Of a stretch of DNA of 64,000 bases, positions 1-11,500 are shown piece by piece. The DNA is taken from NCBI RefSeq assembly GCF_036417845.1, contig NC_089980.1:55178501-55242500 (forward strand), in the 5' to 3' direction. The stretch comes from Apteryx mantelli. Taxonomy: Eukaryota; Chordata; Aves; Apterygiformes; Apterygidae. Every line of letters starts with the position of its first letter. Position 1 is the first letter of the stretch. Made by a program: the position numbers and the translations under genes. A model generated the notes under the pieces. It searched no databases and had not been told where the DNA came from. It worked only from the letters and a program-made list of their open reading frames with translations.

Positions 1-67
1 ATAGTACTTAGGCTTGTCTTAGACCATGAACATTCTGCTTTTCTACCTCTGCAGGACTTCCCTCGAA

Positions 68-279
68 TCACAGAATCACAGAATGGTTGAGGTTGGAAGG
101 GACCTCTGGAGATCATCTAGTCCAACCCCCCTGCTCAAGCAGGGTCACCTAGAGCACATTGCACAGGATTGTATCCAGGCGGGTTTTGAATATCTCCAGA
201 GAAGGAGAGTCCACAACCTCTCTGGGCAACCTGTTCCAGTGCTCTGTCACCCTCACAGTGAAAAAGTATTTCCTCATGT
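68..279 (-). mobile_element. CR1 LINE, 5'-truncated 3' end
   Basis: This is the 3' end of a chicken-repeat-1 LINE read on the minus strand. The octamer tail (CACAGAAT units on the plus strand) lies at 68-84. It is followed by GGTTGGAAGGGACCTCTGGA and the conserved stretches around 'catctagtccaacccc' and 'tctgggcaacctgttccagt'. Only about 210 bp remain, so the copy lost its 5' part on insertion, as is usual for the family. The flanks carry an identical 10-bp word, TTCCCTCGAA, at 58-67 and 280-289, which fixes both ends as a target-site duplication. Confidence 0.93.
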
Positions 280-289
280 TTCCCTCGAA

Positions 290-1199
290 GCACCTTCCCT
301 CACGCCGTACACAAGGGCAGCCCCCTCCGGCCACCCAAACGCCCATCCCCTCGCTCCTGCACCCTACAGCAGCCGGCCCGCCTCGCGGCACGCACAAACC
401 TGGTTCGGCCCTGGAGCCGCCACCAGCCTTCCCCCAGCCCCAAGCACCTGGGAGCGCAGGGCACGCGCCAGCAACCATTCCTACCTGTCAGTGCTCTGCA
501 AATGGGTGACATTTCACAATACAGTTCTTGTTCTTTTTTATACAGATAAATCTCTTCATTACTGATTGTAGTTTAAGCATGTATAGATTATTGCTCAATT
601 ATATTTTCCTTTTTTTTTTTTTTCTTTTGCAAGTTGTGCATTTACAGGGAAGGTTTAGTTTCTCTGGGCAATAAGCTATTGTCAGAATTTATGAAGATAT
701 TTGAAAAAATATAATTGACTTAACATGTTTAAACATGGCTTTTTCTTTCCTAAGACAGCTATTATCTTGTTTTTTTCCAATTTAATGTTATAGAAATCTG
801 AAATTTAAATAATGATGAAACTATTTGTTATTTAAGAAAAGCAACAGCATTTTATTTTAGCACTTGGAACTGAGCAAGAGACAGCCTAGCGTGAGGCTGG
901 ACAGAGGTCCCCTGGTGTAATAAGTTCAAAACCCATACTATAATAAGGATTCTCTCTGCTTTAAATTAAAACCCTTTGTTTGAAATCCTTGTATCAAATC
1001 TCACAGTGTCACTGCTGCACAGAAGTGGGGCTCCTTGGCTGAACTGAGCCGTGTGACAGACTGCTGGGGGGGCACTGTGACTGCAGGGGAGGAGGCCTGT
1101 CTAGAAAGCACTGTCTAGTCAGGGGGATTATAAACTATATTATTCTACAATAAAACACTGTTGGTAGCAAACACATTTTATTTACACTGGAAGAAGGCA
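290..1199. other. Non-coding flank, no gene recognised
   Basis: A GC-rich stretch at about 297-480 is followed by AT-rich DNA to about 1160. By synteny, intron 1 of WDR27 (minus strand) would be expected here, but I could not find a WDR27 coding exon. The short open frames have no recognisable domain. Confidence 0.5.
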
Positions 1200-1428
1200 A
1201 AGCGGTTTGATGGGAGCGGAAGGGTCATGCTGGCTGGGAGGCCGCGCAGGACCCAGCTTCCCGTGCAAGCTTGCCGAAACCTCCGCTGGGCTGCCGGCGG
1301 CTGCCGGCGGCGGCCCGGAGCCCCGGTGGCGGCGGCGGCTGCAGCCCCGGCCGCCAGGGGAGGGCAGCGCGCGGGCGGGACCTCGGCCGCCGCGGCGCCC
1401 TACGCGGGCCTGTGCTGCCGCGTTGTCA

Positions 1429-1439
1429 TGGCGCCCTCT
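1429..1439 (+). promoter_or_regulatory. CTCF-like core TGGCGCCCTCT
   Basis: TGGCGCCCTCT is the reverse complement of AGAGGGCGCCA, the strong core of the CTCF consensus. It lies 12 bp upstream of the TCTCGCGAGA palindrome. A weaker second match, CCGCCAGGGGAGGG, begins at 1351. The call rests on the motif alone; the outer part of the consensus is not matched. Confidence 0.5.
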
Positions 1440-1450
1440 GCACCAGCCGC

Positions 1451-1460
1451 TCTCGCGAGA
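1451..1460. promoter_or_regulatory. TCTCGCGAGA palindrome (BANP-type element)
   Basis: This is a perfect 10-bp TCTCGCGAGA palindrome. The element is known from CpG-island promoters of housekeeping genes, many of them bidirectional. BANP binds it when unmethylated, and Kaiso/ZBTB33 has also been linked to it. Its position about 420 bp upstream of the C6orf120 exon-1 donor fits a core promoter. Confidence 0.75.
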
Positions 1461-1701
1461 GAAGGGGGCGTGGCTGGCGGCCCTCGCGCAGCCGCGCCCC
1501 GCCCCGCCGTGGGGAGAGGGCGGGGGAGGTGCAAGCGCGGGGAGGCGGCGCGAGAGCTCGGCGGTTAGGGAGGTGAGCGGCGCGCGGGGGGGGGGGCGCC
1601 AGGCTGCGCGGCGCTGCGCGGCGCTGCGGGGGGGCGGGGCCGAGGCCGCGCCGCGCCTCGCCTCGCCTCCTCAGCGGGCCGCAGCCCCGGGCCGAGGTGC
1701 G

Positions 1702-1745
1702 GGCTCGGCTCGGCTCGGCTCGGCTCGGCTCGGCTCGGCTCGGCT
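1702..1745 (+). repeat. (GGCTC)n pentanucleotide microsatellite
   Basis: 44 bp of uninterrupted GGCTC units, about 8.8 copies, lie within the CpG island. The repeat is in or just upstream of the noncoding first exon of C6orf120. A pure array of this length is likely to vary in copy number between individuals. Confidence 0.95.
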
Positions 1746-1881
1746 AGCGGCGCGTGCGTGGTGCAGCGGCCAGGGGCTCCGCGGCGGGGAGGGGCGGAGC
1801 GGTGCCGCGCCGCTCCTGCGGCTCCTCCGGGGCGGCCTCCGCGCTGCTGCTGCGGCTCCGGCCCCGCGGCCGCGCCCCGGG
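1746..1881 (+). other. C6orf120: C6orf120 noncoding first exon (3' part)
   Basis: A strong donor, G|GTGAGT, follows position 1881. The next good acceptor, TATTAGCAG|G, puts exon 2 at 3570, which gives a 1.69-kb intron (1882-3569) and 46 nt of 5' UTR before the ATG. The upstream edge of this exon is not defined by sequence; I set the start at the end of the repeat only as a placeholder. The intron shows nothing beyond a T-tract at about 3288-3312. Confidence 0.55.
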
Positions 1882-3603
1882 GTGAGTAAAGCCCGGCCGG
1901 GCCGGGGGGGCGGGTTGTCCGCGGCGCCGCGGCTGCGAAGCGCGCTTTGGTCTCCTGTGGTTTCCCGCGGCCTCGCCGCTCCCCGCAGCCCCGCAGCGGG
2001 TCGGAGGCGAGCCGTGCCCCGGCCCTCCGTCGGCGGAGCCGTTGCCGCCCCGTGCGGCGGGGCCGGGGGCAGGCGGCGGGGCCGCTCGCCGCCCCCGGAG
2101 CCTGTCCCGCCGTGGGAAGGGAGGAGTTAGCGCGGCGGACAGAGGCACTCGTGGCTCTGTCCAAGGTCTCCTGAGCCTCACCTCTTCTTCCAAGGGTTGT
2201 GACAGTGCCAACAGGCTGGGATCGTTAAGATACTCTGACGGTGCTGCCCTTCGCTTGTGTTTAGCTAACTTAACCATTTGCTTCTCAGTTGTGGTTCTCT
2301 TCCTGTTCCTCCTCTCAGATATCTCACTACTACTTTAAAAATGGCAGGTAGTCAATTCTTTGGTATGGGGAGACAAAAGACAGAAGACTGTTTTTCCTGT
2401 CACCGTTCAGAGCTTTTTTGTCAGTCTAGCATGTTCTGTGAATGCTGGACTTGCGTCTTTTCTGCTGTCTTTGCAGAATTGTGGCCTTGTGTTACAGAGG
2501 CCTCTCGGACAGAAAACTTGGAACTACAGAAATGTTTGCACAATTTTTTTCCCTACATCTGTGTAATTGTAAACCCTTTGGGCTAGGGACTGTGTCATAT
2601 CAATGGAAGTCATGCAGTCTGTTTTGATGCTAGCAGAGTGCAAAACAACGTACTCATAACTTTAATGTTTAAAGTAATTGTCATACAGTCCTTACGGAAG
2701 GAATGAGGCTGAAATGTCGAAGTGCATGTGCTTGCAGCTACTACACTTGATCATCGTTTACATATAAAATTTGGTCTGCTGCATGCTTTGGCTAGTCTTC
2801 AGCAAGGTTTGAAACTTTGCTTCCTTTTGCACGCACATTCAGTGCAACTGTTCAAAGGATTGGAGTGCTGCACTCTCACGCTGCCTGGCTGGAAGCAGGC
2901 AGTAAGGGAGGTAAGGGGTACAAGGGCCTTCATTCTGTAACAGACCTTTCAATCTCCCCCTTGTCCCAGTAACTTCAACCTTTTATTTTGTACACAAGTG
3001 CTGTAAAGGTCTGAGCATGTGTATGGTAGCAGAGTCTTTATGAATATATGCCAGTTTGGGTCCTACAAATAATCCACACAGGAGAACCATATCTATTGTG
3101 TTACCTTACTAGCTGATTTTTGTTTCTAACTGCTTTCCCGGTGGAGGAAGTCAGAATGTGTACTGCTTCATGCAAACATCCAGATTTGCACCTTAACTAT
3201 CTACTGAAATTAGACGAGAGGATGGGAGAAAAATAGGATGCCCTAAACAACTGATACAAAGTTAAGCTTCTTCAAACATGTAAAAGCTTTTTTTTTTTTT
3301 TTTTTTTTTTTTAATTTTTAAACTGAGGCCAAAGTCATTATTGGCTTCCATCTCTCTTAATATATTTCACACTGTGCCTGTATGCAGATAGAATTAGACT
3401 AAGGCTTCAATGTCAGTTCTGCATGAAAGAACCACTGCTTGATTAATTTCTGCTTAACTTTGTATGGACTGGAGGGCATTTTTAAAAATTATCAGTTTTA
3501 AAAAGAATCTCTCTGAAATCTTCCAAGAACAGAATATACTAAAATCTGAATTATGATCTGTATTAGCAGGCTGGTGCACGTGCCATAGTAAGAGTCTGAG
3601 TAA

Positions 3604-4173
<570 letters not shown>

Positions 4174-5372
4174 ATTGATACACACTGGACTAAATCACAT
4201 TTCAGCCTGTGAAATTGAATATGAATGACTTGCTGTAATACTTAGTACTCTTTGAAGTTTCCTGAAGAGATAATCAGGTTACTTTTTCTATACCCAGAAA
4301 GGAAGGGGGGGAAAAGCCATACTTAATTCTAAATCGTCCCCTATAAAATGAGCAGCAAGCACAGTATTTATAGCATTCTTCAGAGATCAGGGCTTAAAAA
4401 ATGAGTGTACAGATGGGAATCTTACTAAATTCACTTTAAATAGGTGCTTAGGAAAGAAATCATCTCTAATTCAGTGTTTTCTATCGATTTTTTATATTAA
4501 AAAAAAAATATATGAAATGCTGCACTTCAGTGCCCCTCTCAATTTAAAGCATATTTAAAAATAAGACCTACTGCTTCTCTGAAAAAACATCTTCAGTAAA
4601 ACTAATCAGCAATGGTCTTTGAGTCAAATTGAGGAGCCTAGGGTGAAGGAAGGAAAAACCAGATAAACCCCTAAGGCAATAGGTGATCTATATTTTGACT
4701 GCTTGTGCTCTACATCATTTAAGTCGACCACCTGCAAGTGGAGGCCTGTCCACTCACTCATCACCTCTGCAAATCCATGACATGAATCAAGCATATGTTG
4801 TTTCTTCATTATTGCTATACAGAGAGTAAGCCTTCAGCTGTTCTTATCTGTCAATGTGACATTCCTCACTAAAAGCAATGCAGCATATAATATCCTCAGC
4901 TTGGGAGGTGTTTTCTTACACCTCCCTTCATAACTCTGTGATTTTTCTTTTCTGGTAGACATGTTTACAGTCTCTTTCAGTACATCTTTATGAATAAGTC
5001 ATTAACTTGTAAAGAAAACTTTCACTGAAAGGAATTTACAGCACATTTTAAGAAGGTCAGGTCATGCCCACACTTCCCTGAAAGTTAGTTTTTCCAAGAA
5101 TATTTTTGCTTTGGTTAGGTCTTACAAAGTAACCAGTTGCTATGCAAATAGTGTACATTTAAATTGCTCTGTAACTTGCTTTTCACAGAGCTTACTGATA
5201 AATGCACTGAAATGAACAAGTATGTTAATATAAAACAGTGCATGTACAATTTAAATTTCGTTACTGAAAACTTTTTTTTCTGAATGGGAATTGGGCTTTT
5301 CTATCTAGACATCTGACAGGACACAGTTAGTGGATTTTATCACAAAAAAATCATTATATAGCCAAAATTAAG
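4174..5372. other. Convergent 3' UTR region of C6orf120 and PHF10
   Basis: The two stop codons, C6orf120 on + and PHF10 on -, lie only about 1.35 kb apart. This AT-rich stretch therefore holds the C6orf120 3' UTR and the end of the PHF10 transcript. An ATTAAA followed by an A-rich run at about 4496-4512 is a candidate C6orf120 poly(A) site. The 3' ends may overlap as antisense, as they do in human. Confidence 0.55.
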
Positions 5373-5378
5373 TTTATT
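5373..5378 (-). terminator. PHF10: Candidate PHF10 poly(A) signal AATAAA
   Basis: TTTATT on the plus strand reads AATAAA on the minus strand, 144 nt past the PHF10 stop codon. It is the first canonical hexamer after the stop and fits a short 3' UTR for the PHD-containing isoform. Confidence 0.5.
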
Positions 5379-5521
5379 TGGTAAAAAGAGAAAAAGAAGT
5401 GGTATTGTTCCTCTCAGAGTGGTTGTTTAAATAGCACCAAATTATCACTTAAATTTGTGCAGTTAAGTTTTGGACAACAAGGTTGGGCTGTTTTGTTTGT
5501 TTTGCTTTTTTTTTTTTTTAA

Positions 5522-8500
5522 TCATCCCTCCTTGCTGTTTTTCCCCCTTCTTCCTCCTCTTCTGGGTACGGGAGGGTCTTTCTGACAACAATCACAAATC
5601 CAGCGACCTAAGAAAAGAAAGTTATCAATTACTGGGAAACTACCTTTGATACTCACTCCTCTAGTTATGCACCTTTCACCATTTTTAATAGGTGCTAATC
5701 TATTTGTAGTAGCTCCTTCAATGTAAATGAGTGTTTTTCTTTAGAATATAAACATCTTTTCTAAAAGGTATAGAAAGCATATAAAATTCACCCTTCCTTG
5801 CAGACTCATTACATGTAACAATCGGCTACATTCATGTTTATGGACCACAAGAAATAAGAGCTAGCACTGTTAAGGAGGTGATTACAGGAAAAAAAGAACT
5901 TGAAAAATTATGTTTGAGGTTGCAAATTAAATTTTCATACAAATGACTACAATTCAAAGTTATGGGCAATTACTTTGAGCAGAAATGAAAGGCAGTTGGA
6001 GAATGTTGCCATTCTTCTGCCACAGAGCACTAAGTCCCACTCCCCAAATCAGTGTCAGTTATTTCAGTGCAGTCAGGCAGCACAGATTAAACTGCTAGCA
6101 GGGGTTTGTCACCAGACCTGGTACTAAAACTCATTTATTGAGGGAACAATAATGGGCAGAGAAAAGAGCAGGAGCATTAACTATTTATATTGCAACAGCT
6201 GGAATCATAAAGTTGCTTTGCTAATTTTATGGTTTTGTAGGAACATAATTACTGTTTTTAGATTCTGTCCTTAGGTCAGCCCGAAAGTTAAATCAGCTAT
6301 AGAACCTGTACTGAAGTGACAGCTGGTTTGGGTACTTCCCAAAATGGGAATATTCAACAGGGATTTGTTCATATTGAAATACTGTAGTTATAGGGAATAC
6401 TGTCATCACTGAACTTGCAGCCACTGAGTACTTATGCATTCATGAACTTACTGTATACCATGAATTTAGTATTACACAAAAACTGAGAATACCACCAGTA
6501 ATTTAGGTCTCTGGAGCTTTCTTTACACTGCCTTGATTTGGCCAGGTGATATGAGTGACTAGGTAATTTAGATGTCAGGCAGCCAGTACCTTTAGGTAAT
6601 TTACTTCCAGCTTTGATGTTTAAAAAAAAAATATTAAAAAAATAAAAAAAAGGTGGGGGGGAAGGAGTTTAAAAAGGTGTTTACAAATATTAAACTGAGC
6701 ATACTTTTTAATTTAGAAACTGAAATAATAGCACAAACATTTTAATGTGAAAGCTATACTCCAGCAATATGCAGCAATGCAGCCTCTTTACAGGTTTCTT
6801 TTATGAAAAGAAGTAATTACTCTCAGTGTTCTTTGGAAATATAACAAAAAATATAGTTCTGGGTGAGTCTGCTTGGATTCTGCTGTAAAAGCCAATTATA
6901 TTTCCTAATTTCTAGGAATTGCCAGGTTAAACTGTAAACAACCAAATATACAGAAATAAAGCTTATTAAAAATTCAGGTCCTACAGTGTGGATATGCTTA
7001 TTCCTACCCTTCACACTATTTTGAACTATTCTTTCATAAGCAATGCATATATTAATTCTGACAGAGAAACCCCAGGACCCAGAGTAGATGGAAAGGGAAC
7101 AGTTAACTCTTGCTTTATTACCTGAAGGGATCATGTCAAGCCCCACACAAAATGTGTGATAACCACGGTCACATACATCACAGAACATCATTTCTTCTTC
7201 ATGGTGAGGCTGCCCACATATAATGCATGTTTTACACTCCATACACTGCCAAGGGTAAGTCTTAATCATAGCAACAAGCTCCGGGGTCATATCAAGGCAA
7301 GAAGGGTGGCCTAGATTAAAACCAATATTATTACTATTATGTCTGAAATGAAATTTAAAATTAGTCAGTCTGTTTGCTTTTACAGAGGCTGAAGTTTAGC
7401 TCACCTCCTGGTAAGATCTCACAGTGCATTGAACATGCTAGTACATATTAAGTAGAGATGAAGTTTTGAAGAAGGACAGAAAAGGCAACTGAACTGTTAG
7501 TATACAAATTTAGTACACTAAATATTTCCACAAAAAGATTTGGCAAATAAAAACCCTTAGGAATCCAGTTAGTGTATACAGATACTTACCACTGTTGTCA
7601 CACTGGGAGCAATGTATAAGTGCTTCAGCTTTTCCTTTCTTGTTGGACTCCTTACCCTTCAGACAAATTCCACATATAGCATTTGGAATGACCTTTGGCT
7701 GGAAGGGCAGAAGAGGGCTATAAATTCATTCCAGAAGAATTTATAGATTTAACAGGAAACGTAATATATCTCCTTAATTCTTACAAAATAATGAACTATT
7801 TGTTATGATGTTATTGAGGTGACCCTTAAAACATATGACAGTAATTGACAAGCAGTGGCACTTAACTACATAAAATCTTGCACTTTGGCGCATGGGTAGC
7901 AAGCAACATAACTGGAACAAAAGCATGTACTAGTTTCTCCCTATGAATTCATCAGCTAACATTCCCCTCAATGTAAATTAAATGTGGTACAATGTTAATA
8001 ATTTCAGTAATTTTTTCCAGATAGAATGCTTATGAATCTCCATGCCCATTTCCTGTCTGTGGAAAAAATTAAATGCAATTTTGCATTTGTATAAAGTTTG
8101 TCTGTATATATAGAATTTTAACTAAATTATAAAAGCGATAAACCCAACTTTTGTATCTTTAGGGTTTCAAAATATTTCATTAGCTTACTATACACTGTTT
8201 TATGATTCTTTGTGTCCAGTCATAATTGCATCAAGTACATACCCTCACATTTAACTATAGTTTTACATTTATAATATTTCAGGTGATCATCTGGAGCATA
8301 TGTGGGTCCATAAGATCCATTTAAAAGGTAAAGGAGGAATACTAGCCTGTTAAATGGATTAATATTTGTGTATTAATTGTGTCCAAACCCCCAAAATACA
8401 CCAACAGCAGTTTTAGCTTGATGAGAACCAAGAAAGAAGGCATTAAGTATTTCAGAAACATTTCACTAGTTACGTTGAGCTTTGACCAACGAAGTTTAAA

Positions 8501-11500
8501 ATTCATATAGTCCTCACTGATTTTAAATCTACTAGTACCAGAGCTTTTTAAAAAAAAATGTTGCTGCAAAGCCATTAGACTGTTAGCCATTAGAGAGAGT
8601 TCAAGGTATATCCTGGTATGTCCTAGTTCTAAGGAACTAAATGGCTTGTCAGTAAGGAAGAGTCCCAGTCAACTACCAAACGTGTGTCAACAGGAGAATG
8701 AAGTTTAATAAAAATTAATAAAGGTGGAAACAGAACTATATGCAAAAAAGAGATCTTTTGGAATACAACTCATTCTTAAATGAATCTATTTCCCCACTCA
8801 GTTTGTTTTCTTCTAGCAAGATAATTAGTATCTTAATTCATTTTTAAGTTGTGAGGATGCATTGCTTTGTTTCAAGATTTCTGAAGTTTTCAAGCTGCTT
8901 TTTAAGTTAAAAACATGGCTACAGTCTGCTTCAAATTGTCTGGCCTGAAGAGCTTTATTTAAAAAACAAAAGACCATACCAGATGTTCATAGTTAACTTT
9001 CTTTTTAAAAGATGACACAGGCATTCATACAGACTTTTTTTGCTTATTTATTTAAAAAAAAGCATAGTCAACCTGTTTTATACATAAATATAATAAAACA
9101 ATAAAAGAAATTAACATTCACAAATGTCTCTACAAAATAATAAATATAATGGAAGCAAAAACACACATTAAATCTTTTACTGTTAACTATTCTGTGTCCT
9201 ACATGTATACCTTTATACCCTGCTCCTCCCAACAAAAGTGGCACATGCTTAAACCTCATTAGTGTTGTAGCATTTACCCTTCTGTCGTTTAGGCTACATT
9301 CTAAATTTTTTGTTGTGTTTTCATCTATATCTAAGTAAACCAAGCCTTTCTAGAATAGCAAGTGCATTTCTCTAATGAAACTTCTAATTTCTGTTATCAG
9401 TTTGTATTTTACTGCCTTTAACATACAGCAGCAAACTCCCTTGCACTCCACCAAAACTAAAGTGAGCTACTTTTGGGTCAGCGTACCTGCGTTAGGGTAT
9501 GTGCAGTTACATTGGATACACCTAATTCTAAAGTTAGAAACTGACATAGGTTTACTACACTAAATTGTGTTAATCAGAAATCGCATGTGTTGGGGGGGTG
9601 GGAATCACAGCCTGTTAAAAATAAAGTTCCAACAGTATGGAAGTATTTCTACAAAAACGAAAAAAGGCAAGACTATTCACATTTCAGAACAATTCAAGTT
9701 CTGCCATCATAAATGGCTTTTGGAAACGCTATGCAAAAAGTGTATCAAATCCAAATGGGAAGTCCCAATATCCCATTTGACCTAAGAGTACATTTTACTT
9801 TCCACATCTTCATCATCTTGCGGTGAGGAAGGGGGGAAAAAAAGGAATACAGGGTCAAAATGATGACTACTGTGCAAGTTTTAACTTACATGTTGCTGTG
9901 CTGCAGCCCTCTAAACATTCCAACTACACTCTTTTTATAAGGTCCTATTCTGAATGCAAAGCATTCCATTTTCATATACAGTGAATTCAAAACAGAAGTG
10001 TTGTAAAATATAGTTTCTCAATACATTTCAGTTTTACGTGCAAAAAAACCCTGTACTTTAACAGTACCCTGTGTGTGCAATTGTAGTAGCCAGTCCTGCA
10101 GCAATGAAGACTCACTACTTGTAACATGACAAAATGTAAAACACATGCTAACTGTTCTTTGTTAAAGAACTGACAATAAAAGTGGCTCCATATAAAATAC
10201 ATAATTTGTTCTACTTAAAAATAACTCAGTGGAATTGTGTGAATCCTGTAATACTCATACTGTGGCAATAACTATACATTTGCATGTTGATGCCATAACA
10301 ACTATCCTTCAATTTTAACTAAATGTAACCAAAAGATTACTGTCCTACAAAAACAGTCAAATATTAGAGAATGATACAGAACAAAATATTACAAAGATTT
10401 AGCAATCACAAGGACAACATTTAAAATCAGTTAAGCCTTCAACTCAAAGTGCCTTAACATTTAGGCACATATGGTATATCATTATCTGGTGATTTCACAG
10501 ACTAACAAAAACGAATCTGTCTTATTGGTTAAAACAGCTCATGTAATTGGGTTTACTGAAACGTTCCCACAAACAAGAAAAACAGTCCTCTCACCCTCCC
10601 AACACAACATCACCACCTTTAAAGTATCAACAGCCTGATGCAGAGTACACTGACATTGCAAAGATGTGGCACTGTAAGTTTACAGTAGTATCTTGTTATT
10701 AACACAACTGGTGATTTTGAATCCATTTTCAAAATGAAATAAATATGGTATACTACCAATATTCTTCTACAAATAGAAGTTCAGAACCTTTTTTTTTAAA
10801 AGTTCTGCTCCATCAGTTTTCTCTCTATGCATTCAAAAGGCCATCAAATAGACTGGACCAACCAAACACTCAAGCGTCTCACAGCTACATGAAACTTCTT
10901 TCTGTAAACCAGTGGCACACAATCTCTAATGTCAAGTTAAACAAAGCTAAAAAAATTCAAGCTCCATCTTTGGATTTCATGTTCCTGGAATACTGGTAAG
11001 AATTTTACGTCTACAACAATTTGCAAAGTTACATATATAAAAAAATATGTATGGTACCACAGTCTAAATCTTCATAGTTTGCGTATTTCCTAGTAAGTTC
11101 CTGAAGAGAGAAAACACAGCTGGAGCTTGATATTTGTTAGGAACTGCAAAAAGTGTACTTGTGCAGTTACTGTATTTAGAGAAAGTTTATCATTCAAAGC
11201 TGTCCAAATCTCGTTGGAAATTAGCTTCTTAATGAAAGTTTTAAGTTCATTGTTAAATTGATAAACTTAGATAGTAAACAATTATGAATATTAAATGCAA
11301 ACCATCAACAGCTAGCTTTGGCTGAGACAGTTTTTCAACACATAACATCTCGTCATTGCCAAAACTCTGGCTTTTTACTTTTTAATAACCTTTTTTAACA
11401 AGCATTCCTGATTGCTATATGCTAACCCTTACCTTATTGTAGTGTTTTGCTCTCTTTATGGGCTTGATCCTGCTCCCATGTAGGTCAATGGAAAATTCTC

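Larger units (their letters stand above)
1200..2150. promoter_or_regulatory. CpG island, bidirectional promoter of C6orf120 (and probably WDR27)
   Basis: About 950 bp of very GC- and CpG-dense DNA stand out from AT-rich surroundings. The island contains the C6orf120 first exon with a strong GTGAGT donor at 1882. It also holds a TCTCGCGAGA element, a CTCF-like core, GC boxes such as GGGGCGGGGC and a pentanucleotide repeat. In human, WDR27 and C6orf120 start head to head within a few hundred bases, so I infer a shared promoter. No WDR27 exon is proven here. Confidence 0.8.

Noticed and set aside
149-512. Minus-strand frames near the CR1 as a WDR27 exon
   Set aside because: Part of the frame is CR1 sequence (WNRLPREVVD-type), and the rest does not resemble WDR27 or WD repeats.
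1207-2130. 307-codon open frame on the + strand in the first CpG island
   Set aside because: Low-complexity Ala/Arg/Pro/Gly translation caused by GC-rich DNA lacking stops; it crosses the C6orf120 donor and the GGCTC repeat and has no domain.
9068-9343. 91-codon minus-strand frame inside PHF10 as an extra exon
   Set aside because: No homology to PHF10; it falls in the inferred long 3' UTR or intron and has an unconvincing splice context.
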